Assembly: GCA_964036045.1 (NCBI GenBank)
Contig: OZ038402.1
Span: 4,464,581 to 4,528,580 of the forward strand
Reading direction: 5' to 3'
DNA: 64,000 bases
Source of the DNA: Eutreptiella sp. 'Long Island Sound 2002'
Taxonomy: Eukaryota; Euglenozoa; Euglenophyceae; Eutreptiales; Eutreptiaceae
Shown here: one piece after another, positions 9,081-19,628 of the stretch
Numbering within the stretch: position 1 is the first letter of the stretch
Layout of the letters: each line of letters starts with the position of its first letter
Notes under the pieces: generated by a model
The model's database searches: none
The model's input: only the letters and a program-made list of their open reading frames with translations
What the model was told of the DNA's origin: nothing
Made by a program: the position numbers and the translations under genes

Positions 9081-11496
9081 AGCCACTTTGCCCACTTGTG
9101 GGCCACTTCTGATTTTGCCCCCCGCTCTGAAGCGGTGGGGATCCCCGATACGGCAGGGGTGAGGTAGCCATTTTACCCACTTGTGGGCCACTTCTGATTT
9201 TGCCCCCCGCTCTGTAGCGGTGGGGATCCCCGATACGGCAGGGGTGAGGTAGCCATTTTGCCCACTTGTGGGCCACTTCTGATTTTGCCCCCCGCTCTGA
9301 AGCGGTGGGGATCCCCGAGACGGCAGGGGTGAGGTAGCCACTTTGCCCACTTGTGGGCCACTTCTGATTTTGCCCCCCGCACTGAAGCGGTGGGGATCCC
9401 CGATACGGCAGGGGTGAGGTAGCCACTTTGCCCACTTGTGGGCCACTTCTGATTTTGCCCCCCGCACTGAAGCGGTGGGGATCCCCGATACGGCAGGGGT
9501 GAGGTAGCCATTTTGCCCACTTGTGGGCCACTTCTGATTTTGCCCCCCGCACTGAAGCGGTGGGGATCCCCGATACGGCAGGGGTGAGGTAGCCATTTTG
9601 CCCACTTGTGGGCCACTTCTGATTTTGCCCCCCGCACTGAAGCGGTGGGGATCCCCGATACGGCAGGGGTGAGGTAGCCATTTTGCCCACTTGTGGGCCA
9701 CTTCTGATTTTGCCCCCCGCACTGAAGCGGTGGGGATCCCCGAGACGGCAGGGGTGAGGTAGCCATTTTGCCCACTTGTGGGCCACTTCTGATTTTGCCC
9801 CCCGCTCTGTAGCGGTGGGGATCCCCGATACGGCAGGGGTGAGGTAGCCATTTTGCCCACAAGTGGGCCACTTCTGATTTTGCCCCCCGCTCTGAAGCGG
9901 TGGGGATCCCCGAGACGGCAGGGGTGAGGTAGCCACTTTGCCCACTTGTGGGCCACTTCTGATTTTGCCCCCCGCACTGAAGCGGTGGGGATCCCCGATA
10001 CGGCAGGGGTGAGGTAGCCACTTTGCCCACTTGTGGGCCACTTCTGATTTTGCCCCCCGCACTGAAGCGGTGGGGATCCCCGATACGGCAGGGGTGAGGT
10101 AGCCATTTTGCCCACTTGTGGGCCACTTCTGATTTTGCCCCCCGCACTGAAGCGGTGGGGATCCCCGATACGGCAGGGGTGAGGTAGCCATTTTGCCCAC
10201 TTGTGGGCCACTTCTGATTTTGCCCCCCGCACTGAAGCGGTGGGGATCCCCGATACGGCAGGGGTGAGGTAGCCATTTTGCCCACTTGTGGGCCACTTCT
10301 GATTTTGCCCCCCGCACTGAAGCGGTGGGGATCCCCGAGACGGCAGGGGTGAGGTAGCCATTTTGCCCACTTGTGGGCCACTTCTGATTTTGCCCCCCGC
10401 TCTGTAGCGGTGGGGATCCCCGATACGGCAGGGGTGAGGTAGCCATTTTGCCCACAAGTGGGCCACTTCTGATTTTGCCCCCCGCTCTGAAGCGGTGGGG
10501 ATCCCCGATACGGCAGGGGTGAGGTAGCCATTTTGCCCACTTGTGGGCCACTTCTGATTTTGCCCCCCGCACTGAAGCGGTGGGGATCCCCGATACGGCA
10601 GGGGTGAGGTAGCCACTTTGCCCACTTGTGGGCCACTTCTGATTTTGCCCCCCGCACTGAAGCGGTGGGGATCCCCGATACGGCAGGGGTGAGGTAGCCA
10701 TTTTGCCCACTTGTGGGCCACTTCTGATTTTGCCCCCCGCACTGAAGCGGTGGGGATCCCCGATACGGCAGGGGTGAGGTAGCCATTTTGCCCACTTGTG
10801 GGCCACTTCTGATTTTGCCCCCCGCACTGAAGCGGTGGGGATCCCCGATACGGCAGGGGTGAGGTAGCCATTTTGCCCACTTGTGGGCCACTTCTGATTT
10901 TGCCCCCCGCACTGAAGCGGTGGGGATCCCCGAGACGGCAGGGGTGAGGTAGCCATTTTGCCCACTTGTGGGCCACTTCTGATTTTGCCCCCCGCTCTGT
11001 AGCGGTGGGGATCCCCGATACGGCAGGGGTGAGGTAGCCATTTTGCCCACAAGTGGGCCACTTCTGATTTTGCCCCCCGCTCTGAAGCGGTGGGGATCCC
11101 CGATACGGCAGGGGTGAGGTAGCCATTTTGCCCACTTGTGGGCCACTTCTGATTTTGCCCCCCGCACTGAAGCGGTGGGGATCCCCGATACGGCAGGGGT
11201 GAGGTAGCCACTTTGCCCACTTGTGGGCCACTTCTGGTTTTGCCCCCCGCTCTGAAGCGGTGGGGATCCCCGAGACGGCAGGGGTGAGGTAGCCACTTTG
11301 CCCACTTGTGGGCCACTTCCGATTTTGCCCCCCGCACTGAAGCGGTGGGGATCCCCGATACGGCAGGGGTGAGGTAGCCATTTTGCCCACTTGTGGGCCA
11401 CTTCTGATTTTGCCCCCCGCTCTGAAGCGGTGGGGATCCCCGATACGGCAGGGGTGAGGTAGCCATTTTGCCCACTTGTGGGCCACTTCTGATTTT
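9081..11496 (+). repeat. 85-bp satellite array with 595-bp higher-order repeat
   Basis: Twenty-eight complete monomers and part of another, spaced exactly 85 bp with no indel. Each carries two perfect palindromes, CCCACTTGTGGG and GGGGATCCCC, the second containing a BamHI site. Diagnostic variants recur every seven monomers: CCCACAAGTGGG at 9861, 10456 and 11051; CTCTGTAGCGG at 9211, 9806, 10401 and 10996; CCGAGACGG at 9740, 10335 and 10930. This shows a 595-bp higher-order unit amplified about four times. The unit happens to lack stop codons in all three minus frames, so 800-residue open frames on that strand are artefacts. Related monomers occur at 43.2-43.4, 52.6-52.8 and 57.4-57.6 kb. Confidence 0.97.
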
Positions 11497-11539
11497 TCCC
11501 CCTGGGGTCAGCAAAAAAAAAAACAATGAACTGAGATTG

Positions 11540-11604
11540 GTGGCTATGACCATATGCATGTGTCACGGGGGGATATGCGAGCTCAGTATCCGTTGCTCAT
11601 GGCC
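11540..11604 (+). repeat. Repeat family R2, copy 2
   Basis: GCTATGACCATATGCATGTG, then a G run, ATATGCGAGCTCAGTATCCG and CATGGCCC. It matches copies at 2213 and 30914 and sits just after the satellite. Confidence 0.7.
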
Positions 11605-11708
11605 CCGCCGCCCCTGGGTCTTTCAACAATGGCTTGGGCAGAGCTCCCCTGTTGCAAACTGCCTCCCCTCACGCAACACCCAAGGGGGGCGCACCATGTG
11701 CTGTCCCT

Positions 11709-11799
11709 ACGCTGTGCGCGCGCTGTGCGAAAAGTTGGCTGTTTTCCATCACCGGTAGCCCTGGGTCCCAGGATACTGAATTCTGCACCCAACAGCCCC
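11709..11799 (+). repeat. Right arm of inverted repeat bracketing the satellite
   Basis: Inverted match to 8095-8180; a further partial direct copy follows near 11847-11880 (GTCCCAGGGTCCTGAATTCT). Confidence 0.75.
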
Positions 11800-12401
11800 T
11801 GTGGTACACCAGGGAATTTTTTTTTTTTCAGTCTGATGCTTGCCACAGGTCCCAGGGTCCTGAATTCTGCACTCCATGCTGTTTTGAATTGATTGTGCAT
11901 CCTTCTGGAGGTGGGTGGTGTTCCCGGGATAAACAACGCAATGATTGGCGCTGTGTCTGCGCTGTGCGAAAACGCCCCCAAGGTGCCACAGTCACATGCC
12001 TCTGAGGGAACCGGTTACTGAAGCTCTGGGGTGACCGCTCGAACAAGGGCAGTCTTCCGGAACACCGACTCCACCCCCCCCCCTTCCCCGCCCCGAGGGT
12101 GACAGAGGGCAATGCTTAGTACCCACCCCATGGGCCCATTGTGCTGTCCTGTAAAGCAGTGCACTAGCCACCCAGATGCGCAGACCCTGAGCCCTTCCTT
12201 GGTACACTACCGATACGGACATGCACAGGCTTGCTCTGCAAAGGCGTACCACACCTGAAACAAGTCCCTGTGTTGACAAGGGCACCCCCCCCCCCCTTTG
12301 TGTGACCTTGTGGTAGCGAGCACCCTCCGCACTTCACGGTCTGGGGGAAGACTTCGTGTGAAGCATTCTTGGCACTGCGTACTCCATAGCCCTCTGCAAT
12401 G

Positions 12402-12825
12402 CAAGAACGCTGATGGTGTCTCAGCAGGATTCACCCCGCAAGAACGCCGATGGTGTCTCGGTAGGATTCACCCCTTAAGGACGCTGATGCTGTCTCGGTA
12501 GGATTCACCCCTCAAGAACGCTGATGGTATCTCAGTCGGATTCACCCTGCAAGAACGCTGATGGTGTCTCGGTAGGATTCACCCCGCAAGAACGCCAATG
12601 GTGTCTCAGTAGGATTCACCCCGCAAGAACGCTGATGGTGTATCAGTAGGATTCACCCCGCAAGAACCCTGATGGTGTATCAGTAGGATTCACCCCAAGA
12701 AACCTGATGGTGTCTCAGTAGGATTCACCCCGCAAGAACGCCGATGTGGTCTCGCAAGAACGCCGATGGTGTCTCAGTAGGATTCTCCCCGCAAGAACGC
12801 CGATGGTGTCTCAGTGGGATTCGCC
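12402..12825 (+). repeat. 37-bp minisatellite
   Basis: About eleven or twelve head-to-tail units built from CAAGAACGCYGATGGTGTCT, CAGTAGGATTCACCCCG and small variants, with some units shortened. It lies just upstream of the possible membrane-protein exon at 12886, so it may fall in that gene's promoter or 5' untranslated region. Units adjoin directly without unique spacers, so this is not a CRISPR array. Confidence 0.93.
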
Positions 12826-12885
12826 CCCGCCCCCCCCCCTTTTCCGCCTCCCCCGGCCTCCGGACTCCTCTCCAGGTGCCACACC

Positions 12886-13492
12886 ATGCACCATGCCCCC
12901 GTCAACATGCCCGTCGACCGTCTTCCCCCGGCCCTCCTCAGTGCCTGGGTCGCACTGGGGACGCTGCTCGTGGGCGTGGGCCTGGCACTGCTGGCGGCGG
13001 CACAGACCGTGGCCCTCCGCCGCCCGGGCCCAGGGCTGGGCTTCGTGGGGGCGGGCCATGCGGTGACCCTTGGCCGCCCCCACGCGGTCACGGGCCTGCC
13101 CCACAAGGGCCTGTGGCAGCGGCCGGCGCAGACCTTCATGTGGCGCCCCAAGCCCCCGGCTCTGGGGCTGCTGGGCCCACGTATGCAGGTGTGTGGGCAC
13201 GCGCCTATGTCAGGGCTTCTTTAGAATAATTAAAAACCAAGGGGCGGGGGACCCCTCCCCCAAAACCCCCTCCCCCCCTCCCCAGACCAAAGTGACCATC
13301 GTGGGAAAAAACGAAATTTACAATAGGGGAAATCTGGTCGGGCCATTTTTGGTACACCAAGTTTTGGGTCCAAAACCCCTCCCCCCCTCCCCCCCCCCCT
13401 GCTCAAAAGAAGCCCTGGCCTATGTCCTGCAGGGGCTCCCAGACCCACTGCCTGTGTGGGCCACGTGCTGGTTTCAGTCGTGCTGGTCTTAG
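12886..13492 (+). CDS. Possible small membrane-protein gene (two exons)
   Basis: A GC-rich frame starting with ATG at 12886 encodes a hydrophobic segment, WVALGTLLVGVGLALLAAAQ (about residues 21-40), then a Pro/Gly/Arg-rich stretch. The frame runs to CGTATGCAG followed by GTGTGT, a plausible donor at 13189 in phase 0 after 101 codons. A plausible acceptor (TGTCCTGCAG) ends at 13432 and would add GLPDPLPVWATCWFQSCWS before a TAG. The 244-bp intron would contain a dispersed repeat copy (13282-13380). The single transmembrane stretch near the N-terminus suggests an anchored or secreted protein. I do not recognise a family. Base composition resembles the two good GC-rich genes of the window, which is the main reason to list it. 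Confidence 0.35.
13282..13380 (+). repeat. Dispersed repeat C, copy 1
   Basis: ACCAAAGTGACCATCGTGGG, then AAATTTACAATAGGG, TCTGGTCGGGCCATTTTTGG and TTTTGGGTC. A near copy lies at 19443-19540. Both are followed by C-rich runs. Confidence 0.8.
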
Positions 13493-13543
13493 TCGGGGAG
13501 CTTCTTGGGTCTTGGGTTGGCTGTTGGTTCCCTTGGTCGCCCT

Positions 13544-13618
13544 CTAACCGGCGTCGGTTACCCTTCAACCGCCCTCGGTTCGCCGTCGTCGCCCACGCTT
13601 CAACCGCTGTCAGTCGGG
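13544..13618 (+). repeat. AACCG...CGGTT hairpin motif cluster
   Basis: Repeated short dyads such as AACCGGCGTCGGTT and AACCGCCCTCGGTT, spaced about 20 bases. The same degenerate motif turns up in at least eight other places in the window. Confidence 0.6.
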
Positions 13619-13629
13619 GAGGTCTGGGG

Positions 13630-13930
13630 GGTTAATGGAGCCCGGGGGGGGGGGGGGGGGTTCGGGAATAGGGCTCAATTGACAGGACCATGAACCAGTT
13701 ATTCTGAACTCTGGTGCCAAAGGCGCCGAAAATTTTTGTGAACATTGAAAAAGGGTCAATTTTTTTTTTCGCCAGATACATTGCAAATGATCACTTTTCT
13801 GAACCCCCTCGGCGCGCTGAGCCCAACAACCCCATGTTCATTTGTTGCTGGAATTTCAGTCCTGGTCACCTCCGGGGCCCGGGGGTCAGTCTCAGTAGGG
13901 TTTTGGGGCGTGTTGGGAGGGGTGGCAGTG
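13630..13930 (+). repeat. Dispersed repeat family B, copy 1
   Basis: Poly-G, then GGGCTCAATTGACAGGACCA, then GGTGCCAAAGGCGCCGAAAA, TTGCAAATGATCACTTTTCT, GAACCCCCTCGGCGCGCTGA and finally GGGGCCCGGGGGTCAGTCTC. Related copies lie in the FHIT introns (19917, 20918 and 21938). About 300 bp, non-coding; it starts at a G tract. Confidence 0.8.
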
Positions 13931-16530
13931 GGAACGCTTCGAAAGCCGCACAGAGGCTGTCAGGCCTTTTGGCCAGGCCAGACTTCAGGCGACTGAGAGA
14001 GTATGTGCTCGCTGGGCACGCGCCGGGCGCCCGGGCAAAGTTTTCCCACGCTTTGGTGTGGCCCTTTCAGTTGGGGTTAAGGACTCCCACTCTTCGGTGT
14101 GGCCACTTGAGTGGTCCGTCACATGCAAGAGGGAGATTCTTTGATTTTGAGGTGGGTGGCCATGATCGGGCCTACAAGGGTAGGGTGTATGGGATCGTCC
14201 CATTTGTTGGGCGAAAAAATGGGAAGTTATTTGATTGCCAACAGTCATACAATGTGCTTGTGCTTGGGGTTCCTGGGCTAGAGGAGGGGGTGATGTTTGG
14301 GGGTAAAGCATAGTGATAGATGGCCGGGACATTCATTTGGATGGTGGGCACGCGCCGGGCAAATTTACCCTCTGAGGGGGGTCGGAGGGTGTTGCCGGGT
14401 TGGGGACCCGCAGCCCTCCAACCGCTGGTCGTTGCTCGCGGCGTTGGCAGTGTTGACGGTTGGTAGTACCCGCCGGCGGTTTGCGCGTTGGTGGCCGTTG
14501 GTGGTGCAACACTGCGCCCTGGTACTGTGCGTGGGAGTCGGACCCGGGACACGGGGATCTCGGTGCCCTATCCCCGAGGAGTGCCTCGCGCTGGGGCCGC
14601 TGTCGTGTATGGGACCGGGAGCACTGGCCTACACCTCGTCTTCACAGGCCCCAAGAATGGCATCCACGTCGGCTGCCCTGGATGCCACCCCCTTCGTGTA
14701 TGTTCCGGCCCTGCCCATGTGCCACGAGCCCCAGCCCCGAGTGCGAGAGGGGGACAGGGTGGGGCCTATGGGCACACTCAGAGGGGACTGCACGCTCTGT
14801 GCACGCGCCGTGCAAAGTTTTTGTCGATTTCCGCAGGGAATTGCTTTTGGCACCCTTTACTAGCGCCCCCCCCCCCCCCTTGTCCATCCCCCCTACCCGG
14901 GGGGGGGGGGGGGTTGTCACTTGGCCCATGCACAATAGGAAATCAGTAGGAAATCACAGGCGCCAAAGGTGCTGAAGAAAGTTGGGTATACAAGGGGGGG
15001 GGGGACCGTCATTTGGTGACAGTCCCCCCCACCCCCGGGGGTGGGGGGGAACCGTGGTCCCTAAGGGGGAGGATGGACATGGGGAGGGGGGGGGGTAAGA
15101 ACCCTCCAGGAGCCACCAGAAATTAGCAGCAACAACCCAGAACCCGCGGCAAATTACCCGTAATCATCCAGCAGCCTCTGGGCACCATCCAGAGGCCTCT
15201 TACACTGCCCCCCATAGTGGTTTTCAGAGGGGCTCTACACAGGGTACAATCCCCGGAAAACACAAAACAAAGTACCCCAAGTATAAAACCTTAAACCACA
15301 GTTGAACCCACCCGCGCCTCCTCTCTCATTAGTGCTTTAGTTTTACAGTGGTGGTGGCGGTGTGGTGGCAGCGGCGCACCCCAGGCCTCCCCGAGAACGC
15401 CAGTGCAGTGAGACAGAAGCCCAATTTGTGCATGCGAATATGGAGGGAGGGCAGTGGCGCAGGCAGGACGTGGCAGTGAAGGCAGGGCAGGGGTGCAGAG
15501 AGCGAAGGGGGGGCGGGGCGAGCAGCCATGGTACACCCTAAACGCTCCGTGTGCGCGGGGCGCGCGCTCCATGCGCGAGCTGTGCAACACCCCCCTTGGG
15601 ATCACGCTCCTCCCTGCCTGAGCACCCTTGGAATCAGACAACCCCCTGCTGCGTCCCCTGCCCCCCCTCTGCACCCCCCATCAGCCTTGATGGGACACTT
15701 TCCCACCCTCTCCCACAGCACTCGACACCGCGTGTACTGCACAGGACAAAACCAGCCTCACCACGGGCCTGAGCAACCCGTTCGGCCGGGGCACTGAGCC
15801 CTCAGTGGACGGCTTCTCATGGCTCCATGGTGTTCTCTGGCAAGCTTCACCCGTCTCAATACCTGCAGGCCTGTCCTGTGATCGGCCCTGACCTCGTGCA
15901 TCGTGTCTTGGACTGTGCACCACTGCCCGTGTGGTTCCGACCGTGGCACATCCGGGGACCATGCAGTACAGCAGTGCGGGACAAGGTGGGAGGGAAGGGG
16001 GTTGAACTCCCAACGCAGGGTACCGAGGGAGGCGGCATGGTGAATCTGGGTGGGGAATGGTTGGCAACCGATGAACCGTTTTTGGACCGCAAATGAAAAG
16101 ACACATGCAAAACTTCCAATAGCTTGTGCTCAGGCTACTCCTGCCGTGGCTGCCACTGCTTGGGTGAGCGCCACTGACCCTTTGGGTAGAGCCTCAGTGC
16201 CCCTGGTCAGGACCATGAGTTAACATGGTTGTGTACGTGCATGGGCACTTGTCGGGCTTCACTGCGCCTGCGTCCCCCACGGTCTGCAGTGGCTTTGTAG
16301 CCCGGAGTCCAACGTGGGGGGAGAGTGGGACGCACTGGCAGGTCTGCCATCATACCTCTTGGGAAGGTGCTTCAGGATTTGTCAAGACTGGTGGTGGACA
16401 CCCCCCCCTGTGTGGGGGTGGGGTTGATCAATGACCCTCCAACGGTCGCCGGTGGCGTTCGACCGCTGTCGGTCCCCATGGGTGCTCAAGTACCCGTATT
16501 GTCACCAAATGATCACCCAAACCCATCCTA
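13931..16530. other. Intergenic region, no confident gene
   Basis: Contains words shared with 43.4 kb (TTCGGTGTGGCC and GGACTCCC near 14055-14105), two CGCGCCGGGC words (14025 and 14347), AACCG-type dyads at 14410-14500 and the poly-G-bounded repeat at 14.9-15.07 kb. Open frames up to about 200 codons exist at 13.7-15.0 kb but no domain is recognisable and they overlap repeats. Confidence 0.5.
14913..15060 (+). repeat. Dispersed repeat D, copy 1
   Basis: Words TTGTCACTTGGCCC, AGGCGCCAAAGGTGCTGAAG and ACCGTCATTTGGTGACAGTC, bounded by G and C tracts. A second copy at 30490-30650 has the same words in the same order. ACCGTCA..TGGTGAC is itself a partial dyad. Confidence 0.75.
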
Positions 16531-16533
16531 CAA

Positions 16534-16917
16534 GGTTCCGCACCCTCACAACGCTCCGCAAGGGTGAGCACGCATGACAACGTCGAGGCAAGGAGGGGTG
16601 TGAGGAGCGAGCCGTCCACGTGGGAAAGGGGCGGTACCATCCCACTGCACCCCTCTTATGCTGCAGGAGATGTACGGGACGCGAGGGCCGCCTAAAAGAT
16701 GGCAGAGTGAGAGACCTGTTCTGCACACTTGAATTGCTGTCCTGCATCCACCAGAACCATGGAAAACCCAATACCCTGGTAAAAAAAGTGGTGCGAGAAT
16801 TCGACCGCGGAACCAGGGGCTGGTTCTTGCGCAAGGCGGTTCCGAGGCACGGGGGGGGGGGGGGGTACATCGGGCCAGCCCGCAAGAAGCCCCCGGTGAA
16901 GAGTCAAGAGACAAGTA
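16534..16917 (+). repeat. Segment A-B of an inverted, permuted duplicate pair
   Basis: Block A (16534-16710) runs from GGTTCCGCACCCTCAC to ATGGCAGAGTGAGAGA; block B (16711-16917) from CCTGTTCTGCACACTTG to AGAGTCAAGAGACAAGT. Both reappear as reverse complements at 18389-18765, but in the order A' then B' instead of B' then A'. No gene is evident inside. Confidence 0.85.
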
Positions 16918-18060
16918 GGGGCGACAGAAGGGTTTTGGAAAAGTCGAAATGTGAAAAACTTTCAAGTGTCACTAAACAGCCTATGCAACAGCAATTTGGG
17001 GCTTTCGCACGGCCCATGGCACGGGCTATATAGGCCTAGCGTCCACTACGTGGGTCCCCATCGGGGATCCCCCAGCGGCTGTCGCTTCCCCTTCAACTGC
17101 CGTCGGTTCACCTCCAAGCGCCATCGGTTCGCTTTCCAACCGCCGCTTTTGATCCTCCAAATGTTGTCAGGGACGATCCAATTCCCGTTGGCCACCGGTC
17201 ATTGCTCCCCGCACACACATGATTGACTACACCCGCTTTCCCCTTTTTGTTTGAATGAGGTCGCGTGCCCTCTGCCGTGGGGAAGCAGAGCAGGGTAATG
17301 CTCCGCAGCGTTGAGGTTTGCCATACTGCCATTTGTGTTGTTGAATGCAACGCACTTTTATTTGTTTTGACGTGGTGTTCAGTGAACGTACTTGAACCCT
17401 GAGCCTAGAGGCCCCCTTGGTCCTTCCGGGCACCAAGGTTGTCAATAAGAATGGCGTCATTCTAGAGGTGGGGGTGGGGGGGGGGGGGGGCTGGCTACCT
17501 GTGACAATGTCACAGTTTGATGTCACACCTTGGCTTTTTTTGGGCTGATGGTGACAGTGCTCACTGGTAATAACGGTTACTGTGACTGTGACTTTTGTCA
17601 TTTGTTTCTTTCTGTTTGCCCTGCCTTGCCTGTTGTTCCAACTGTTTTTGTGTCCTGCAGCAACATGCCTAAAAAATGGACAGACAATTGTCCCCATCTC
17701 CAGCGGCACTGACAGCAGTGCCTGATCAACCTGCCGTAGTGTGCTCTGAGTTGTGCCCTGCCGTATGCTGCCCTGCACTTGCACCTGTGACATGTGACAT
17801 GTGACAGAGGGGGGGGGGGGGCTGGCAAGGGAGACCTACCCCCCCCCCCTATTGACAACCCTGCCGGGCGCTAACAAAAGAGTGCTGTAGGGCTGCCCTC
17901 GGACTTGTGTCACTTGTCCATGGCGAACGTGACCACGCTCTCTCCTCTGGCCTTGGGACTATGGGCTGAGCTCTCTCCCTCCTCCCGTGTGAACCAGGAT
18001 CCGAACTCGCCCATGTTCTCTCCCAGCACTCTAGGCTGAGCTCTCTCAACGCTCACTGCC
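16918..18060. other. Intergenic spacer, no gene seen
   Basis: Holds an AACCG-type dyad cluster at 17072-17150 (including TTCAACTGCCGTCGGTT), a G tract near 17470-17490, a CTGTGACTGTGAC-rich patch near 17510-17600 and a G tract near 17810. No domain-bearing ORF. Confidence 0.5.
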
Positions 18061-18072
18061 CGAGCCCTTGTG

Positions 18073-18140
18073 AAACAGGGTTTGAACCGGCAACTTTCAA
18101 TCTGCACGTCGTCCGTGTTACCGTTTGGCCACTCAGCTCC
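18073..18140 (-). repeat. tRNA-like segment (minus)
   Basis: On the minus strand: AGTGGCCAAACGGTAACACG (A-box-like), a TGCAGAT loop, and GCCGGTTCAAACCCTG (B-box-like). The anticodon arm pairs poorly. Best read as a tRNA-derived SINE head. Confidence 0.4.
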
Positions 18141-18205
18141 TAGACTACCGTCTTCGACTACCGTCTTCTGTCTTGGGGCACACTGACTTACTCTGCCCGC
18201 TTCAT

Positions 18206-18284
18206 GGTGAAGTGGGATTTGAACCGGCAACGTTCCTGGTGCTGGCCGTCCGTCCCCCCGCTGGGCCAGCCGCTCCTCGACCAT
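18206..18284 (-). repeat. tRNA-like segment (minus), neighbour copy
   Basis: On the minus strand: GCTGGCCCAGCGGGG (A-box-like) then GTTGCCGGTTCAAATCCCAC (B-box-like). It shares the GTTGCCGGTTCAAA core with the copy about 70 bases away. Confidence 0.4.
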
Positions 18285-18388
18285 AGGCCATCTGCGGAGT
18301 GCCACCCTTGTGCCAGTGCACCAGGGCATCTGATGCCGTCTTCCAGTCTAGCCTCGCATCACGGTGCTGGCCTCTTGCCGGTGCACTA

Positions 18389-18765
18389 TGGTCTCTCACT
18401 CTGCCATCTTTTAGGCGGCCCTCGCGTCCCGTACATCTCCTGCAGCATAAGAGGGGTGCAGTGGGATGGTACCGCCCCTTTCCCACATGGACGGCTCGCT
18501 CCTCACACCCCTCCTTGCCTCGACGTTGTCATGCGTGCTCACCCTTGCGGAGCGTTGTGAGGGTGCGGAACCTTGTACTTGTCTCTTGACTCTTCACCGG
18601 GGGCTGGCCCGATGTACCCCCCCCCCCCCGTGCCTCGGAACCGCCTTGCGCAAGAACCAGCCCCTGGTTCCGCGGTCGAATTCTCGCACCACTTTTTTTA
18701 CCAGGGTATTGGGTTTTCCATGGTTCTGGTGGATGCAGGACAGCCATTCAGGTGTGCAGAACAAC
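18389..18765 (-). repeat. Segment A'-B' of the inverted, permuted duplicate pair
   Basis: Reverse complement of 16534-16917 with the two blocks in circularly permuted order; the junction reads GGAACCTTGTACTTGTCTC. A diverged fragment of block B (GCGCAAGAACCAACCCCTGG) also occurs near 19115-19160. Confidence 0.85.
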
Positions 18766-19442
18766 ATTTCATGTGTGTTGCTACGGGTCCCCCCAATTAG
18801 GGGGGGCCCTATTCAGCTATTAGTCAGTCACAGGCGCACATACCCCTTAAACCTCTCCCCCCCCTGCTCTCGACCCCTTCCCCGAAGCAACCAGCCCCTG
18901 ACAAGGAAACAAACAAAAGTAGTCAAACACGTCCGAACCAGTTGAACATTAGATCACTTCATGCACGTTGGAAGGCACACTACAGCCCAGTCAGTTGAGA
19001 TTGACTCCTTTGGTGTTCATTTGTCAATGTGGTTGACTGTGGGAAAGGAGAGGGCGCGCATGCCCTGGCGCAATACGCCGGAAAAATTTTTTTCCGCGGT
19101 ATGGGGCTGCCCACGGTCGTGCGCAAGAACCAACCCCTGGTTCTGCAGTCGAACATTGCCAGTTCCTGGGCACGGGGGAGTGGGGGGGTAATTCTCTGCG
19201 GGCATGAGTGGGCACTCCTTGCTGCGCCCTCTTCGGCAGCCCTCCTTGGCACCTTCTTGTCTCCTTCAGTTCTATTCTTTCTTGTTTTGTCTGGTGGGCT
19301 GTCCCCCCCCCCCCCCACACCATCCTGAGGGTTTTTTCTTGGCGCCGAGTCACCAGGTTGGGAGTGGGGGAGGGGATTAGAATGGCCATACACCACCGGA
19401 GGAGGGGGTGAACACCCGCCCCCCCCCTTGGACTCCCCACCC

Positions 19443-19540
19443 CGAGACCAAAGTGACCATCGTGGGAAAAGCCGAAATTTGCAACAGGGAAAATCTGATC
19501 GGGCCATTTTTGTTACTCAAATTTTTGGGTCTCAGACCCC
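19443..19540 (+). repeat. Dispersed repeat C, copy 2
   Basis: ACCAAAGTGACCATCGTGGG through CGGGCCATTTTTGTTACTC and TTTTGGGTCTC. It ends less than 100 bases before the FHIT start codon, so it probably sits in that gene's promoter or leader. Confidence 0.8.
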
Positions 19541-19628
19541 CACCCCCCCGCCGCCCATCCCTTGGGGGGGGAGATATGTGAGCCCATGCCAGAGCCCCCC
19601 TTCCCCGTCCAATGCCCGTTCCCTGCCC

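Noticed and set aside
8995-11566. Three overlapping 800-residue open frames on the minus strand
   Set aside because: They are the three readings of an 85-bp satellite unit that lacks stop codons; 85 is not a multiple of three, so each frame cycles through the same peptides. No start, domain or unique sequence supports translation.
12402-12825. Possible CRISPR array
   Set aside because: The repeats adjoin directly with no unique spacers, and the surroundings are eukaryotic. It is a minisatellite.
15290-16110. Several 80-140-codon frames on both strands
   Set aside because: GC-rich sequence gives long frames by chance here; no motif, no conserved neighbour, and frames overlap on both strands.
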